Positions 1 through 9,153 of a stretch of DNA of 39,959 nucleotides are shown piece after piece. The stretch is from Roseomonas sp. (lineage in GTDB: Bacteria > Pseudomonadota > Alphaproteobacteria > Acetobacterales > Acetobacteraceae): positions 1 through 39,959 of the forward strand of contig JADCEX010000392.1 of the NCBI GenBank assembly GCA_020249825.1. The letters are read 5' to 3'. The notes beneath the pieces were generated by a model. The model was not told where the DNA came from. It was given only the letters and a program-made list of their open reading frames with translations, and did not search any database. A program made the translations under genes and the position numbers. How positions within the stretch are numbered: the first letter of the stretch is position 1; each line of letters starts with the position of its first letter.

Positions 1-1
1 C

Positions 2-403
2 TATGGTGCGGAAATGGCGCCGCATCTGGCCGGCAACAGCCCCGCCACGCCTGCGGCCATGCTGGGCCTGATCAGCAATGACCCGCGCGCGGAAATCCTG
101 ATGGCATTTCGCGGCGACGCGCCCTTGGGCTTTGCGCTGTTTTTCGACCTGCCGGAAATTGTCTTCGCCCGGCGCTGCGGCGCGCTGGATGATCTTTTCG
201 TCGCGCCCGATGCGCGCCGCCAGGGCGTGGCGCAGACCCTGATTGAAGGGCTTACTGCCATTGGGCATTCGCGGGGCTGGTCGCATCTGCGCTGGATCGT
301 GCCTGAGACAGATAAGGCCGCCATCGCGCTTTATGAGCGTATCGCCGCACGCGCGCCTTGGCGTTCCTATGTGCTGCGGCTCGATCCGAAAACTTCTCTT
401 TAG
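2..403 (+). CDS. GNAT family N-acetyltransferase (5' end truncated by window edge)
   Basis: Frame is open to the window start; APDARRQGVAQTLIEGL acetyl-CoA binding motif (RxxGxA/G) and ALYERIAA C-terminal motif typical of GNAT. Confidence 0.8.
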   Translation, partial: YGAEMAPHLAGNSPATPAAMLGLISNDPRAEILMAFRGDAPLGFALFFDLPEIVFARRCGALDDLFVAPDARRQGVAQTLIEGLTAIGHSRGWSHLRWIVPETDKAAIALYERIAARAPWRSYVLRLDPKTSL

Positions 404-1917
404 GCCGCCACCCGCCCCGGCATGCGGTGGCGGAAGGCAAGTGCCTCGGCAATATGCGCGCGGCGGATCATGGCGCTACCGGCAAGATCAGCAATGGTGC
501 GCGCGACACGCAGGCTGCGTACCTGCCCGCGCGATGATAGCCCAAGCCGCGTCGCCGCAACCTCAAGCAAATGCGCGGCCTCAGCCTCAATGCCCTGCTG
601 CAATTGGGCAAGGCTCGCTTCGGCATTATTCGGCGGACCATCCGCGCCATATCGCGCGCGTTGCGCCGCACGCGCCGCCTTCACGCGCGCTGCCACCGCA
701 GTGCTCGCCTCACCAGCCGGGGCGCGGGCCAATTCAGCGGGGGCAATCGGCATGACTTCAATGGTGATATCCATCCGGTCCAGTAGCGGGCCGGAAAGCC
801 GCATCTGATAATCCTCTCCACAGCGCGGCGCGCGGCCACATTCGCGGCCCGGCTGCCCCAGATAGCCGCAACGGCAGGGATTCATCGCCGCGATGCATTG
901 AAACCGCGCCGGATAGGTCACATGCGAATGGACGCGACTGATGGTGGTGCGCCCGGTTTCCATGGGCTGACGCAGGGCTTCCAAAGCGGTGCGCGGAAAT
1001 TCCGGCCATTCATCCAGGAACAACACGCCGCGATGCGCCAGGCTGATTTCACCTGGCTTGGCGCGGGAACCTCCGCCCACCAGTGCTGGCATGGAAGCGG
1101 AATGATGCGGCTCCCGGAATGGTGGGCGCGTCACCAGCCGCCCGCCTTGCAACAGGCCCGCGATGGAATGCACCAGGCTGACTTCCAAAGCCTCGGCGGG
1201 TGAAAGATCAGGCAGCAGCGCGGGCAGGCGCGCGGCCAACATGGATTTGCCACCACCGGGCGGCCCGATCATCAGCAGATTATGCCCGCCCGCCGCCGCG
1301 ATTTCCAAGGCGCGCTTGGCGGTTTCCTGCCCCTTCACATCGGAAAGGCATGGGCCAGACAGCGGCGCGGCGTCCAGCTTTGGCGCCTCAGGCGCGCTCA
1401 ATACCTGCACGCCCTTGAAGTGATTGAGCAGCGCGGGAAGATCAGGCGCGGCCAGCACTTCAATCTGCCCCGCCCAGGCCGCTTCACCGCCCTGTGCGGC
1501 AGGACAGATCAACCCCAATTCGCGCGCTGAGGCACCAAGGGCTGCCGGCAGCACGCCCGCGACAGGCATGATGGCGCCATCCAGCGACAATTCGCCCAGC
1601 GCGGCAAAGCCGGCCAAATCCTCACGCGGCAGCACATCCATGGCAGCGAGGACGGCGAGCGCAATCGGCAAATCAAAATGGCTGCCTTCCTTGGTGATAT
1701 CGGCAGGGGCCAAATTCACCAGCACGCGCTTTGGCGGCAGAGACAGCCCGAGGCCGAGCAAGGCCGCGCGCACCCTTTCCCGGCTTTCCGCAACGGCCTT
1801 ATCGGGCAGGCCAACCACCAGGAAGGCCGGCAGGCCCGGCGCGATTTGCACCTGCACTTCAACAGCTTGAGCTTCGATCCCAGCGAAGGCGAAGGTGGCG
1901 ATGCGGGCAATGGTCAT
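400..1917 (-). CDS. comM: YifB/ComM family Mg-chelatase-like AAA+ ATPase
   Basis: N-term MTIARIATFAFAGIEAQAVEVQVQIAPGLPAFLVVGLPDKAVAESRERVRAAL; Walker A GPPGGGKSMLAARLP; FLDEWPEF; cysteine-rich PCRCGYLGQPGREC. Start set at internal ATG (1917) rather than longest ORF. Confidence 0.93.
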   Translation of the reverse strand: MTIARIATFAFAGIEAQAVEVQVQIAPGLPAFLVVGLPDKAVAESRERVRAALLGLGLSLPPKRVLVNLAPADITKEGSHFDLPIALAVLAAMDVLPREDLAGFAALGELSLDGAIMPVAGVLPAALGASARELGLICPAAQGGEAAWAGQIEVLAAPDLPALLNHFKGVQVLSAPEAPKLDAAPLSGPCLSDVKGQETAKRALEIAAAGGHNLLMIGPPGGGKSMLAARLPALLPDLSPAEALEVSLVHSIAGLLQGGRLVTRPPFREPHHSASMPALVGGGSRAKPGEISLAHRGVLFLDEWPEFPRTALEALRQPMETGRTTISRVHSHVTYPARFQCIAAMNPCRCGYLGQPGRECGRAPRCGEDYQMRLSGPLLDRMDITIEVMPIAPAELARAPAGEASTAVAARVKAARAAQRARYGADGPPNNAEASLAQLQQGIEAEAAHLLEVAATRLGLSSRGQVRSLRVARTIADLAGSAMIRRAHIAEALAFRHRMPGRVAA

Positions 1918-1960
1918 GTCGGCATGATTGGCGCATTCGGCGCTAAAATACAACCATAAG

Positions 1961-2968
1961 TTATATTTCAGCGATCCCCTGCACCCGCCGCATCAACCGC
2001 CGGAAATTGCCGGACCAGAGCAAATCAATCTCCCGCGCGCCATAGCCGCGGCGGTGCAATTCCGCGGTCAGGTTCATCGTCTCCCCGGCATTGGCCCAGC
2101 CGGGAATGCCACCGCCGCCATCGAAATCGGATGACAGGCCGACATAATCTATGCCAATCCGCCGCACTGCGTAATCCACATGATCCACCATATCCGCAAC
2201 CGTGGCGGGTGATTTGCCATCCGCTCCAGGCGGGCGAAGAAACGCATCCAGTGCGGTGATTTGGACCAAGCCACCCTTTGCCCGCAGCATATCCAACTGC
2301 TCATCATCCAGATTGCGCGGATGATCGCATAGCGTGCGGCAGCAGGAATGCGTCGCCACAATCGGCGCGCGGGAAAGCGCGGCCGCCTGCATCATGGAAG
2401 ATTTGGCAGCGTGCGAGACATCAATGATCAGCCCGATGCGGTTCATTTCCGCAATCGCCTGGCGCCCCAGATCGGAAAGCCCGCCATGTTCCGCTGTGCC
2501 ATCGCCAAGCGCGGGTTTTGGCCGCGCGGCATCGGCCAGATCATTATGCCCATCATGCGTCAGCGTCAGGTAAATCGCGCCGAGGTCTCGCCAAAGTTTC
2601 AGCCGCGACAAATCGCGGCCCATGGCATTGCCGTTTTCAACTGCGCTCAGCACCGCCAGCGCGCCTGCTTGATGCGCGGCTTCCAATTCATCAGCGGTGG
2701 CGCAAAAGCGCCGCGCAACACCATCAGCGCGCGTGCGGATGTGCCGCAGCATGGCTTCTGCGCGGTCTGCCGCGGCCTGATGCCCCGCCGCATCGCGCGG
2801 GCCTTGCGGCGTATAGGCGATGAAGACAACAGCCTTCAGCCCGCCGCGCTGCATCTTCGGGAAATCAACGCAGCGATCAGTCTCGGTCGTGGCATCGGGC
2901 GGGTCGGGCCATCTGATATCAACATGGGTGTCAAGCGTCAGCGTCGCCGCGTGGATGGCCTCACTCAT
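1961..2968 (-). CDS. Membrane dipeptidase (peptidase family M19)
   Basis: LDTHVDIRWP, SAVENGNAMG, LTHDGHNDLAD, GLIIDVSHAA, ATHSCCRTLCDHPRNL, GLSSDFDGGGGIPG: M19 renal dipeptidase-like motifs. Start overlaps HDAC stop (ATGA). Confidence 0.92.
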   Translation of the reverse strand: MSEAIHAATLTLDTHVDIRWPDPPDATTETDRCVDFPKMQRGGLKAVVFIAYTPQGPRDAAGHQAAADRAEAMLRHIRTRADGVARRFCATADELEAAHQAGALAVLSAVENGNAMGRDLSRLKLWRDLGAIYLTLTHDGHNDLADAARPKPALGDGTAEHGGLSDLGRQAIAEMNRIGLIIDVSHAAKSSMMQAAALSRAPIVATHSCCRTLCDHPRNLDDEQLDMLRAKGGLVQITALDAFLRPPGADGKSPATVADMVDHVDYAVRRIGIDYVGLSSDFDGGGGIPGWANAGETMNLTAELHRRGYGAREIDLLWSGNFRRLMRRVQGIAEI

Positions 2969-4002
2969 GCTGCGTCCCCCCAGGCTTTCAGGAAGCCTTC
3001 CAATAAATCGCCGATGATATCTACGTTGTAGCCGCCTTCCTGAGTGATGGCGGTGGGCAGCTTAAGGCCACCGATCATGGCGCCGGCACGGGCAAAACCC
3101 TCAGCCGTGACTTTCAGCGCGGCAAGCGGTTCATGTTCCGAGGCATCAAAGCCAAGCGGCAAGACCAGCGCATCGGCTTTATGGTCGCGAATGGCTGCCA
3201 TGGCGTAGCGAATGGCATCCAACCAGCCCTCATCCCCCGTACCGATGGCGAGTGGCATATTCATATTGCGCCCATCGCCCGCGCCGGCGCCGCGTTCACG
3301 CGTGCGGCCCACGAACCAGGGGTAATAACGATCAGGATCGCCATGGATGGAAATGGTCAACACATCGCCGCGTTCCCAGAAAATACCCTGCGTGCCATTG
3401 CCGTGATGGCTATCAATATCCAGCACCGCGACGCGCTTGGCACCCGCATCCACCAAAGCCTGCGCAGCAAGCGCTGCGTTATTCACGTAGCAATGCCCGC
3501 CGGCGCGCGCGGCATAAGCATGATGCCCAGGTGGACGACACAAAGCATAGGCGCTGCGTCCGGCAGCGGCTTCACGCGCAGCGGCCAAGGCGCAAGCCGC
3601 CGCACCTTGAATGGCTGCCCATGTGCCGGGACCAATCGGGCAGGCGGCATCGGCCATATACCAGCCGGCGCGGGCGACAATGCCATCCGCACAAACAGCA
3701 CCTTGCGCCAGCATCTCCGGCGAGGGATGCATATTCGCGACCACCTCTGGTCCCGCATCGGCAAGCGCTGCCCAATCCCGCGCGGCTTCTGCCAGAAAAG
3801 CCAGATAATCCGCGCTATGAATGGCGTGCAGCGCGGCTAGCGGCAAGGCTTCTGGCACGCTGGGCGCAAGCCCAAGCCGATGCAGCGCCGCTTCCAGCGA
3901 AGCCGCACGGGCGGGGATTTCGAAATTCGCGCGCGTGCGGCCGCGAATCAGGAAGAAAGCCGGTTGATGCCCGGCATGATCCGGATGGGCGAAGGTTTTC
4001 AT
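2965..4002 (-). CDS. Histone deacetylase family protein (class II HDAC / acetylpolyamine amidohydrolase-like)
   Basis: CRPPGHHAY, VLDIDSHHGNGTQGIFW, GFDASEHEPLAAL, QEGGYNVD active-site motifs of the arginase/HDAC fold. Confidence 0.9.
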   Translation of the reverse strand: MKTFAHPDHAGHQPAFFLIRGRTRANFEIPARAASLEAALHRLGLAPSVPEALPLAALHAIHSADYLAFLAEAARDWAALADAGPEVVANMHPSPEMLAQGAVCADGIVARAGWYMADAACPIGPGTWAAIQGAAACALAAAREAAAGRSAYALCRPPGHHAYAARAGGHCYVNNAALAAQALVDAGAKRVAVLDIDSHHGNGTQGIFWERGDVLTISIHGDPDRYYPWFVGRTRERGAGAGDGRNMNMPLAIGTGDEGWLDAIRYAMAAIRDHKADALVLPLGFDASEHEPLAALKVTAEGFARAGAMIGGLKLPTAITQEGGYNVDIIGDLLEGFLKAWGDAA

Positions 4003-4107
4003 GGGCAAAGGCTAACCAGTTTTGCCCCCGCTGCGAAGCCGCCGCGCTTGCTGCGCCTTGCCGGGATGGGTAGCGTCCCCGGACTTGAAGTTAAGGACCC
4101 AGGCGAA

Positions 4108-5397
4108 ATGCAAGTTCTCGAACCCGGCGCGCGGCGCGCCATTCTGGAAGCGGTGGATGAGCTGCGCGCGGAGAGCATCTCCATGCTTTCCCGCCTGGTG
4201 CGTTGCCCCTCAACGCTTGGCAATGAGGCATCGGCTTTGAATGAAATGGCGCGGATTTACGAGGGGCTTGGCCTGACACCGCGGCGTATCCCAACCGTGC
4301 CGAGCGCGCTTGAAGGCCATCCCGGCTTTTCGCCACCGCTGATCCCTTATGACGGGCGCGATAATGTCGTGGCGGTCTTCACGCCGCGCGAAGCCAAGGG
4401 ACGCAGCCTAACCCTGCAAGGCCATGTGGATGTGGTGCCGGAAGGGGCAGCGGATATGTGGGAAACCCCGCCCTATGAGCCCGCCATTCGCGATGGCCGC
4501 ATGTATGGGCGCGGCGCCGGTGATATGAAGGCTGGCATTGTTTCTTACGTCATGGCCTTTCGCGCCTTGAAGCGTGCTGGCTTGCAGCCTGCGGCCCAAG
4601 TGCAGATGCATTCAGTGATCGAAGAAGAATGCACTGGCAATGGCGCGCTGGCTGCGATGCTCGCCTTGCCGCGCACGGATGCCGTGATTATCCCGGAACC
4701 CGGCCCTGGCATGCCCGCCATGTATAGTGCGGAGGTTGGTGTGATCTGGGCCTGGGTCACCGTTTCCGGCCGCCCCGCCCATGTGCGCGATATGCAGGCC
4801 GGGGTGAATGCCATTGAAGCAGCCAGCACCATCGCGGGTTATTTCAAGCGCTATGAGGCGGAAATGAACCGCGCCGAGAATATCCACGCATCCTTCCATG
4901 GCGTGAACCATCCGGTGAATGTGAATCTCGGCACGATTGAAGGGGGGGAATGGAATTCATCCGTGCCAACACGTGCGCGCATTGGGCTTCGTGTTGGCGT
5001 GATGATGGGCAATAGCGCCGCCGCGGTGAAGGCCGATATCGAACGCCTGGTCGCGGAAGCCGCCGGCGATGAAAAGCTGCGCGGCGCCAAGGTGAAGCTG
5101 GAATTCAAGGGCTTCATGGCTGAACCCTGCGTGTTTGATATGCAGGCGCCGATTGTGAAACTGGCCAAGCAGCATTTCACCGATGTCTCAGGCGGTGCGC
5201 TTCGCGATTACCCCTCGGCTGGGCTGACGGATGGGCGGCATTTTGTGCTGCATCAGGGCACACCAGTCGCGTGCTTTGGCCCGGACGCGCAGGATATTCA
5301 CGGCATTGATGAAAGCGTCGGCCTCGATTCCATGCATGACATTACCCGCACCATTGCGCTGACCATGGCCGAATGGTGCGGGGTGGAGAAAGCGTGA
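4108..5397 (+). CDS. M20 family ArgE/DapE-type deacylase
   Basis: LQGHVDVVPEG, GRGAGDMKAGIVSYV, IEEECTGNGA, GLTDGRHF. Listed ORF starts at 3880 but overlaps the divergent HDAC gene; ATG 4108 follows an AAGGA; 4066 is an alternative. Confidence 0.87.
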   Translation: MQVLEPGARRAILEAVDELRAESISMLSRLVRCPSTLGNEASALNEMARIYEGLGLTPRRIPTVPSALEGHPGFSPPLIPYDGRDNVVAVFTPREAKGRSLTLQGHVDVVPEGAADMWETPPYEPAIRDGRMYGRGAGDMKAGIVSYVMAFRALKRAGLQPAAQVQMHSVIEEECTGNGALAAMLALPRTDAVIIPEPGPGMPAMYSAEVGVIWAWVTVSGRPAHVRDMQAGVNAIEAASTIAGYFKRYEAEMNRAENIHASFHGVNHPVNVNLGTIEGGEWNSSVPTRARIGLRVGVMMGNSAAAVKADIERLVAEAAGDEKLRGAKVKLEFKGFMAEPCVFDMQAPIVKLAKQHFTDVSGGALRDYPSAGLTDGRHFVLHQGTPVACFGPDAQDIHGIDESVGLDSMHDITRTIALTMAEWCGVEKA

Positions 5398-6659
5398 TGA
5401 GCACAACGAACCTCCCCCTTTCCGGCGCCCGGCTTTGGGATAGCCTGATGGAACTCGCCAAGATTGGCGGCACGCCCAAAGGCGGCTGCAATCGGCAGAC
5501 TCTGACCGATCTTGATTCCGAAGGCCGCCATTTGCTGCGCCGTTGGGGGGAGGCGATTGGGTGCACGCTTACCGTTGATCGCCTCGGTAATATGGTACTG
5601 CGCCGCGAAGGGCGCGACCCGAAGCGTAAGCCGGTTGCCATGGGCAGCCATTTGGATACGCAACCAACGGGGGGCAAGTTTGACGGCCCGCTTGGTGTGC
5701 TGGCCGGGCTTGAAGTGCTGCGCGCCCTGCATGAAGCCGGGATCGAGACCGAAGCGCCTTTGGTGCTGATCAATTGGACCAACGAAGAAGGGGCGCGTTT
5801 TTCGCCCCCTATGATGGGCAGCGGCGGCGCTATGGGGATTTTCCCTGAGGCTGATGTGCTGGCGCTCCGCGATAGTGACGGCAAGGCGTTTGGCGAGGAA
5901 CTGAATCGCATCGGCTGGCGCGGTGAGGCTGATCCCGCTGGCTTGGCTGACCTTGCCGCCTATTTCGAATTGCATATCGAACAAGGCGCACTGCTGGAAA
6001 ATGCCGGCAAGGATATTGGCGTTGTGACCCATGCCCTGGCGCAAGCCTGGTATGAGGTGACGATTGAAGGCGCTGAATCTCATGGCGGCTCGCCCATGGC
6101 CGGGCGGCGCGATGCGATGATGGCCGCGGCACCGCTGATGGCAGCGATTGAGCAAATTGCGCTGAACGCGATCAGCCCCGCCGGTGAACCAGGCCGTGCC
6201 ACAGTCGGGCGCCTGACGGTCTATCCCGATAGCCGCAATATCGCGCCATCGCGCATCTGGTTCAGCATTGATACGCGCCATGGCGACCCGGAATTGCTCG
6301 CACGCATGGGGGCGGAGATTCGCGCCAAGGCGGCGGAACTATCTGCCGCGCGGGGTGTGACCATCACCGTCGCTGATTTCTGGCAATCGCCTTTGACGCC
6401 GTTTGATAACGCTTTGGTCGGGCGGGTGCGCGATGCGGCGTCTCGGCTTGGGTTGCCGCATATGGATATGCCAACCGGCATTGGGCATGACGCGGTTTAT
6501 GTCGCACGGCGCGTGCCGGCGGCGATGATCTTCTGCCCCTGCCATGGTGGCATCAGCCATAATGAAGCGGAAAGCATCACGCCCGCCTGGGCGGAAGCGG
6601 GTTTGCGCGTATTGGCCGATGCGGTGCTGGCCACCGCTGGTATTGCGAAGGAGAAATGA
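5397..6659 (+). CDS. Zn-dependent hydrolase, M20 family (N-carbamoyl-L-amino-acid hydrolase / allantoate amidohydrolase-like)
   Basis: MGSHLDTQPTGGKFDGPLGVLAGLEVLRAL, INWTNEEGARFSPPMMGS, FELHIEQG, ESHGGSPMAGRRDAM, HNEAE. ATG overlaps previous stop (TGATG). Confidence 0.9.
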   Translation: MSTTNLPLSGARLWDSLMELAKIGGTPKGGCNRQTLTDLDSEGRHLLRRWGEAIGCTLTVDRLGNMVLRREGRDPKRKPVAMGSHLDTQPTGGKFDGPLGVLAGLEVLRALHEAGIETEAPLVLINWTNEEGARFSPPMMGSGGAMGIFPEADVLALRDSDGKAFGEELNRIGWRGEADPAGLADLAAYFELHIEQGALLENAGKDIGVVTHALAQAWYEVTIEGAESHGGSPMAGRRDAMMAAAPLMAAIEQIALNAISPAGEPGRATVGRLTVYPDSRNIAPSRIWFSIDTRHGDPELLARMGAEIRAKAAELSAARGVTITVADFWQSPLTPFDNALVGRVRDAASRLGLPHMDMPTGIGHDAVYVARRVPAAMIFCPCHGGISHNEAESITPAWAEAGLRVLADAVLATAGIAKEK

Positions 6660-6660
6660 C

Positions 6661-8163
6661 ATGACACGCATCGCCATTGGCGGCTTTTTGCATGAAAGCC
6701 ATTCCTTCGCGCCGCTGCCGACGGGCTGGCAGGAATTCGTCAAACCCGGCGGCTTTCCGCCGCTGCAACGCCCAGCGGGCCTGATCGAGGCGATGCGCCC
6801 CACCAGCGCGCCCATCGCCGGCGCGATCATGGTGGCGGAAGAAGCGGGCGTCGAACTCGCCCCCCTGGTTTGGTGCTTCGCCAATCCCGCCGGGCCAGTA
6901 ACGGCAGAGGCTTTTGAACGCATCGCGGCCCTGCTGATCGGCAGCCTTTCTGATGCCATGGAAGCCGGCCCGATTGATGGCGTCTATCTTGATTTGCACG
7001 GCGCCATGGTGGCGGTGGGTTATGACGATGCGGAAGCCGAAGTGCTGCGCCGCGTGCGCGCCGTGGTGGGGCCGGATCTACCCATCGCTGTCAGCCTTGA
7101 TCCTCATGCGAATAAAACCGCGGAAATGGTGGCACTTTCCGATGTGCTGGTGCCGTTCCGCACCTATCCGCATGTGGATATGAAGCCCGCGGGCGCGCAG
7201 GCCACGCGGCTATTGCTCCGCATGATCAAGGAAACCCGCAAGCCCGCCAAGCTGTTTCGCGATTTGGATTTCTGGACGCCCTTGCCCGGCCAATGCACCA
7301 TGGTCGCCCCCATGGCTGATGTCATGGCGGAACGCGCGAGTCTGGGTGCGGCAGCAGGTATTTGGGAATTGGGCTTCTGCTTCGGCTTTCCTTACGCGGA
7401 TTTCCCTGGCTGCGGCATGGCGATTGCCGCTTATGCCGATACGGTTGATCAAGCCGGCGCGGCAGCGGAAGCGCTGGCCGTTTATATTGCCAGCAAGGAA
7501 CCGGAATTCGCGCTTGGTGTCGCAACAGCCGCCGAAGGTGTGGCGCGGGCCATGGCCGCAGAAGGTGGCAAAGGCCCGGTGGTGCTGGCAGATACGCAGG
7601 ATAATCCGGGCGGTGGCGGCCATGGCGATACCACAGGCTTGCTTGCGGAATTGATCCGCCAGAATGCGCAAGGTGCGGTGCTGGCGCCGATGAATGACGC
7701 TGAAGCCGCCGCCGCTTGCCATAAGGCCGGAGAAGGTGCGCGCCTCACGCTTGATCTTGGCGGCAAAAGCGATGGCGTGCCGTTGCGGGTGGAAGCGGTG
7801 GTGGAAAAACTCTCCGATGGTCGCTTTACGCTGAGCGGGCCGATGGGCAAGGGCAATCCCGCCGATCTTGGCCTTTCAGCGCTGATCCGCGTGGCGCCTG
7901 GCGTGCGCGTGGTGGTGGTCAGCCGCAAAATGCAGGGCCATGATCAGGAATTATTTCGCCAGGTCGGCGTGGAACCGGCGGAACAGGCGATTGTCGCGGT
8001 GAAATCCAGCGTGCATTTCCGCGCCCATTTCCAGCCTATTTCGTCCGAGGTCATTGTGGTGACCGCGCCCGGCCCAGTGGTGGCGGACCCGGCGATTTTG
8101 CCCTTCACCAATCTACGCCCTGGCTTGCGGTTGCGTCCCGGCAATAACCGCGCCTGGGGCTGA
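6661..8163 (+). CDS. M81 family metallopeptidase (MlrC-like)
   Basis: MTRIAIGGFLHESHSF, GVYLDLHGAMV, AVSLDPHANKTAEM, DTQDNPGGGGHGDTTGLL: M81/MlrC hallmarks. Begins 1 nt after preceding stop. Confidence 0.9.
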   Translation: MTRIAIGGFLHESHSFAPLPTGWQEFVKPGGFPPLQRPAGLIEAMRPTSAPIAGAIMVAEEAGVELAPLVWCFANPAGPVTAEAFERIAALLIGSLSDAMEAGPIDGVYLDLHGAMVAVGYDDAEAEVLRRVRAVVGPDLPIAVSLDPHANKTAEMVALSDVLVPFRTYPHVDMKPAGAQATRLLLRMIKETRKPAKLFRDLDFWTPLPGQCTMVAPMADVMAERASLGAAAGIWELGFCFGFPYADFPGCGMAIAAYADTVDQAGAAAEALAVYIASKEPEFALGVATAAEGVARAMAAEGGKGPVVLADTQDNPGGGGHGDTTGLLAELIRQNAQGAVLAPMNDAEAAAACHKAGEGARLTLDLGGKSDGVPLRVEAVVEKLSDGRFTLSGPMGKGNPADLGLSALIRVAPGVRVVVVSRKMQGHDQELFRQVGVEPAEQAIVAVKSSVHFRAHFQPISSEVIVVTAPGPVVADPAILPFTNLRPGLRLRPGNNRAWG

Positions 8164-8164
8164 C

Positions 8165-9088
8165 TCAGGCGCTTTCCAGCAGCGCGCGCACCGCATCCGG
8201 GAAGGGCAGGGGCGCCACTGCGCCATAGCCCATGGTGGACAGCGCGGCGGCCGCATTGGCGTAGCGCGCGGCTTCTAGCGCTGCATAGCCCGCGAGTAGG
8301 CGCGCGAGGAAATTGCCGGCAAAGCAATCCCCCGCACCGGTCGCATCCACCGCCGCCACTTTGTAAGCAGGGATGCGGTGGCGGGCTTCTCGCGTGGCCA
8401 GGATGGCGCCCTCTGCCCCGCATTTCAGCACCACCAAGGGGGCGAGACGCAGGTAGAAATCGCAGATATCATCAGGGTTTTGCAGGCCAGTCAGCGCCAC
8501 CGCATCATCCAAGGATGGCAGCGCGATATCGGCCATGGCGATGGCGGCATGGATCACGGAAGCCGCCCGCGCCGCCGGCCAAAGCCTGAGGCGCAGATTG
8601 GTGTCATAGGAAACGCGCACGCCGGCCGCGAGGGCAATTTCCATGGCGCGGAAGCCAGCGTCACAGGCGGTGGTCGAAATCGCCTGGCTGATGCCGGATA
8701 AATGTAGGAACCTCGCTTGGCGAATGGCTGCTTCCGGCACATCCGCGGGGCCATAAAGCGATGCTGCGCTGCCGCTGCGATAGAAGCTGAAATGATGCCC
8801 GCGCGCATCATGCGAGACGAAGTAGATCCCGGTTGGCGCAGCGGGATTGCGGATGATGTTAGATGTATCCACGCCTTCCCCAGCCCAAAGCGCCATGAAG
8901 CTTTCGCCCGGCCCATCCTGGCCAAGCGCCGTCAGCATCCCAACCGAAGCGCCCGCCCGCGCGGCGGCGATGGCGGCGTTGGAGGTATCTCCGCCATGGC
9001 CTTCCAAATAATAACGCCTGCCATCCGGGCCCGGTTTCTGGGCGTTGAATTCCAGCATGGGTTCGCCGAGGCAAAGAATATCAACCAT
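8165..9088 (-). CDS. PfkB family sugar kinase (2-keto-3-deoxygluconate kinase-like)
   Basis: MVDILCLGEPMLEFN, GGDTSNAAIAAARAG, YDTNLRLRLWP, AVDATGAGDCFAGNFLARLLAG. Confidence 0.85.
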   Translation of the reverse strand: MVDILCLGEPMLEFNAQKPGPDGRRYYLEGHGGDTSNAAIAAARAGASVGMLTALGQDGPGESFMALWAGEGVDTSNIIRNPAAPTGIYFVSHDARGHHFSFYRSGSAASLYGPADVPEAAIRQARFLHLSGISQAISTTACDAGFRAMEIALAAGVRVSYDTNLRLRLWPAARAASVIHAAIAMADIALPSLDDAVALTGLQNPDDICDFYLRLAPLVVLKCGAEGAILATREARHRIPAYKVAAVDATGAGDCFAGNFLARLLAGYAALEAARYANAAAALSTMGYGAVAPLPFPDAVRALLESA

Positions 9089-9153
9089 CCCCTATGCTTG
9101 TCCGATGCAGGAGAGGATTTCAAGCAAGCCGCAAGACGGACTATAGAACGCCC

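Noticed and set aside
6661-8163. MlrC-like gene as evidence of a microcystin degradation (mlrABCD) locus
   Set aside because: No mlrA, mlrB or mlrD homologue is apparent nearby; M81 proteins are widespread and mostly uncharacterised.
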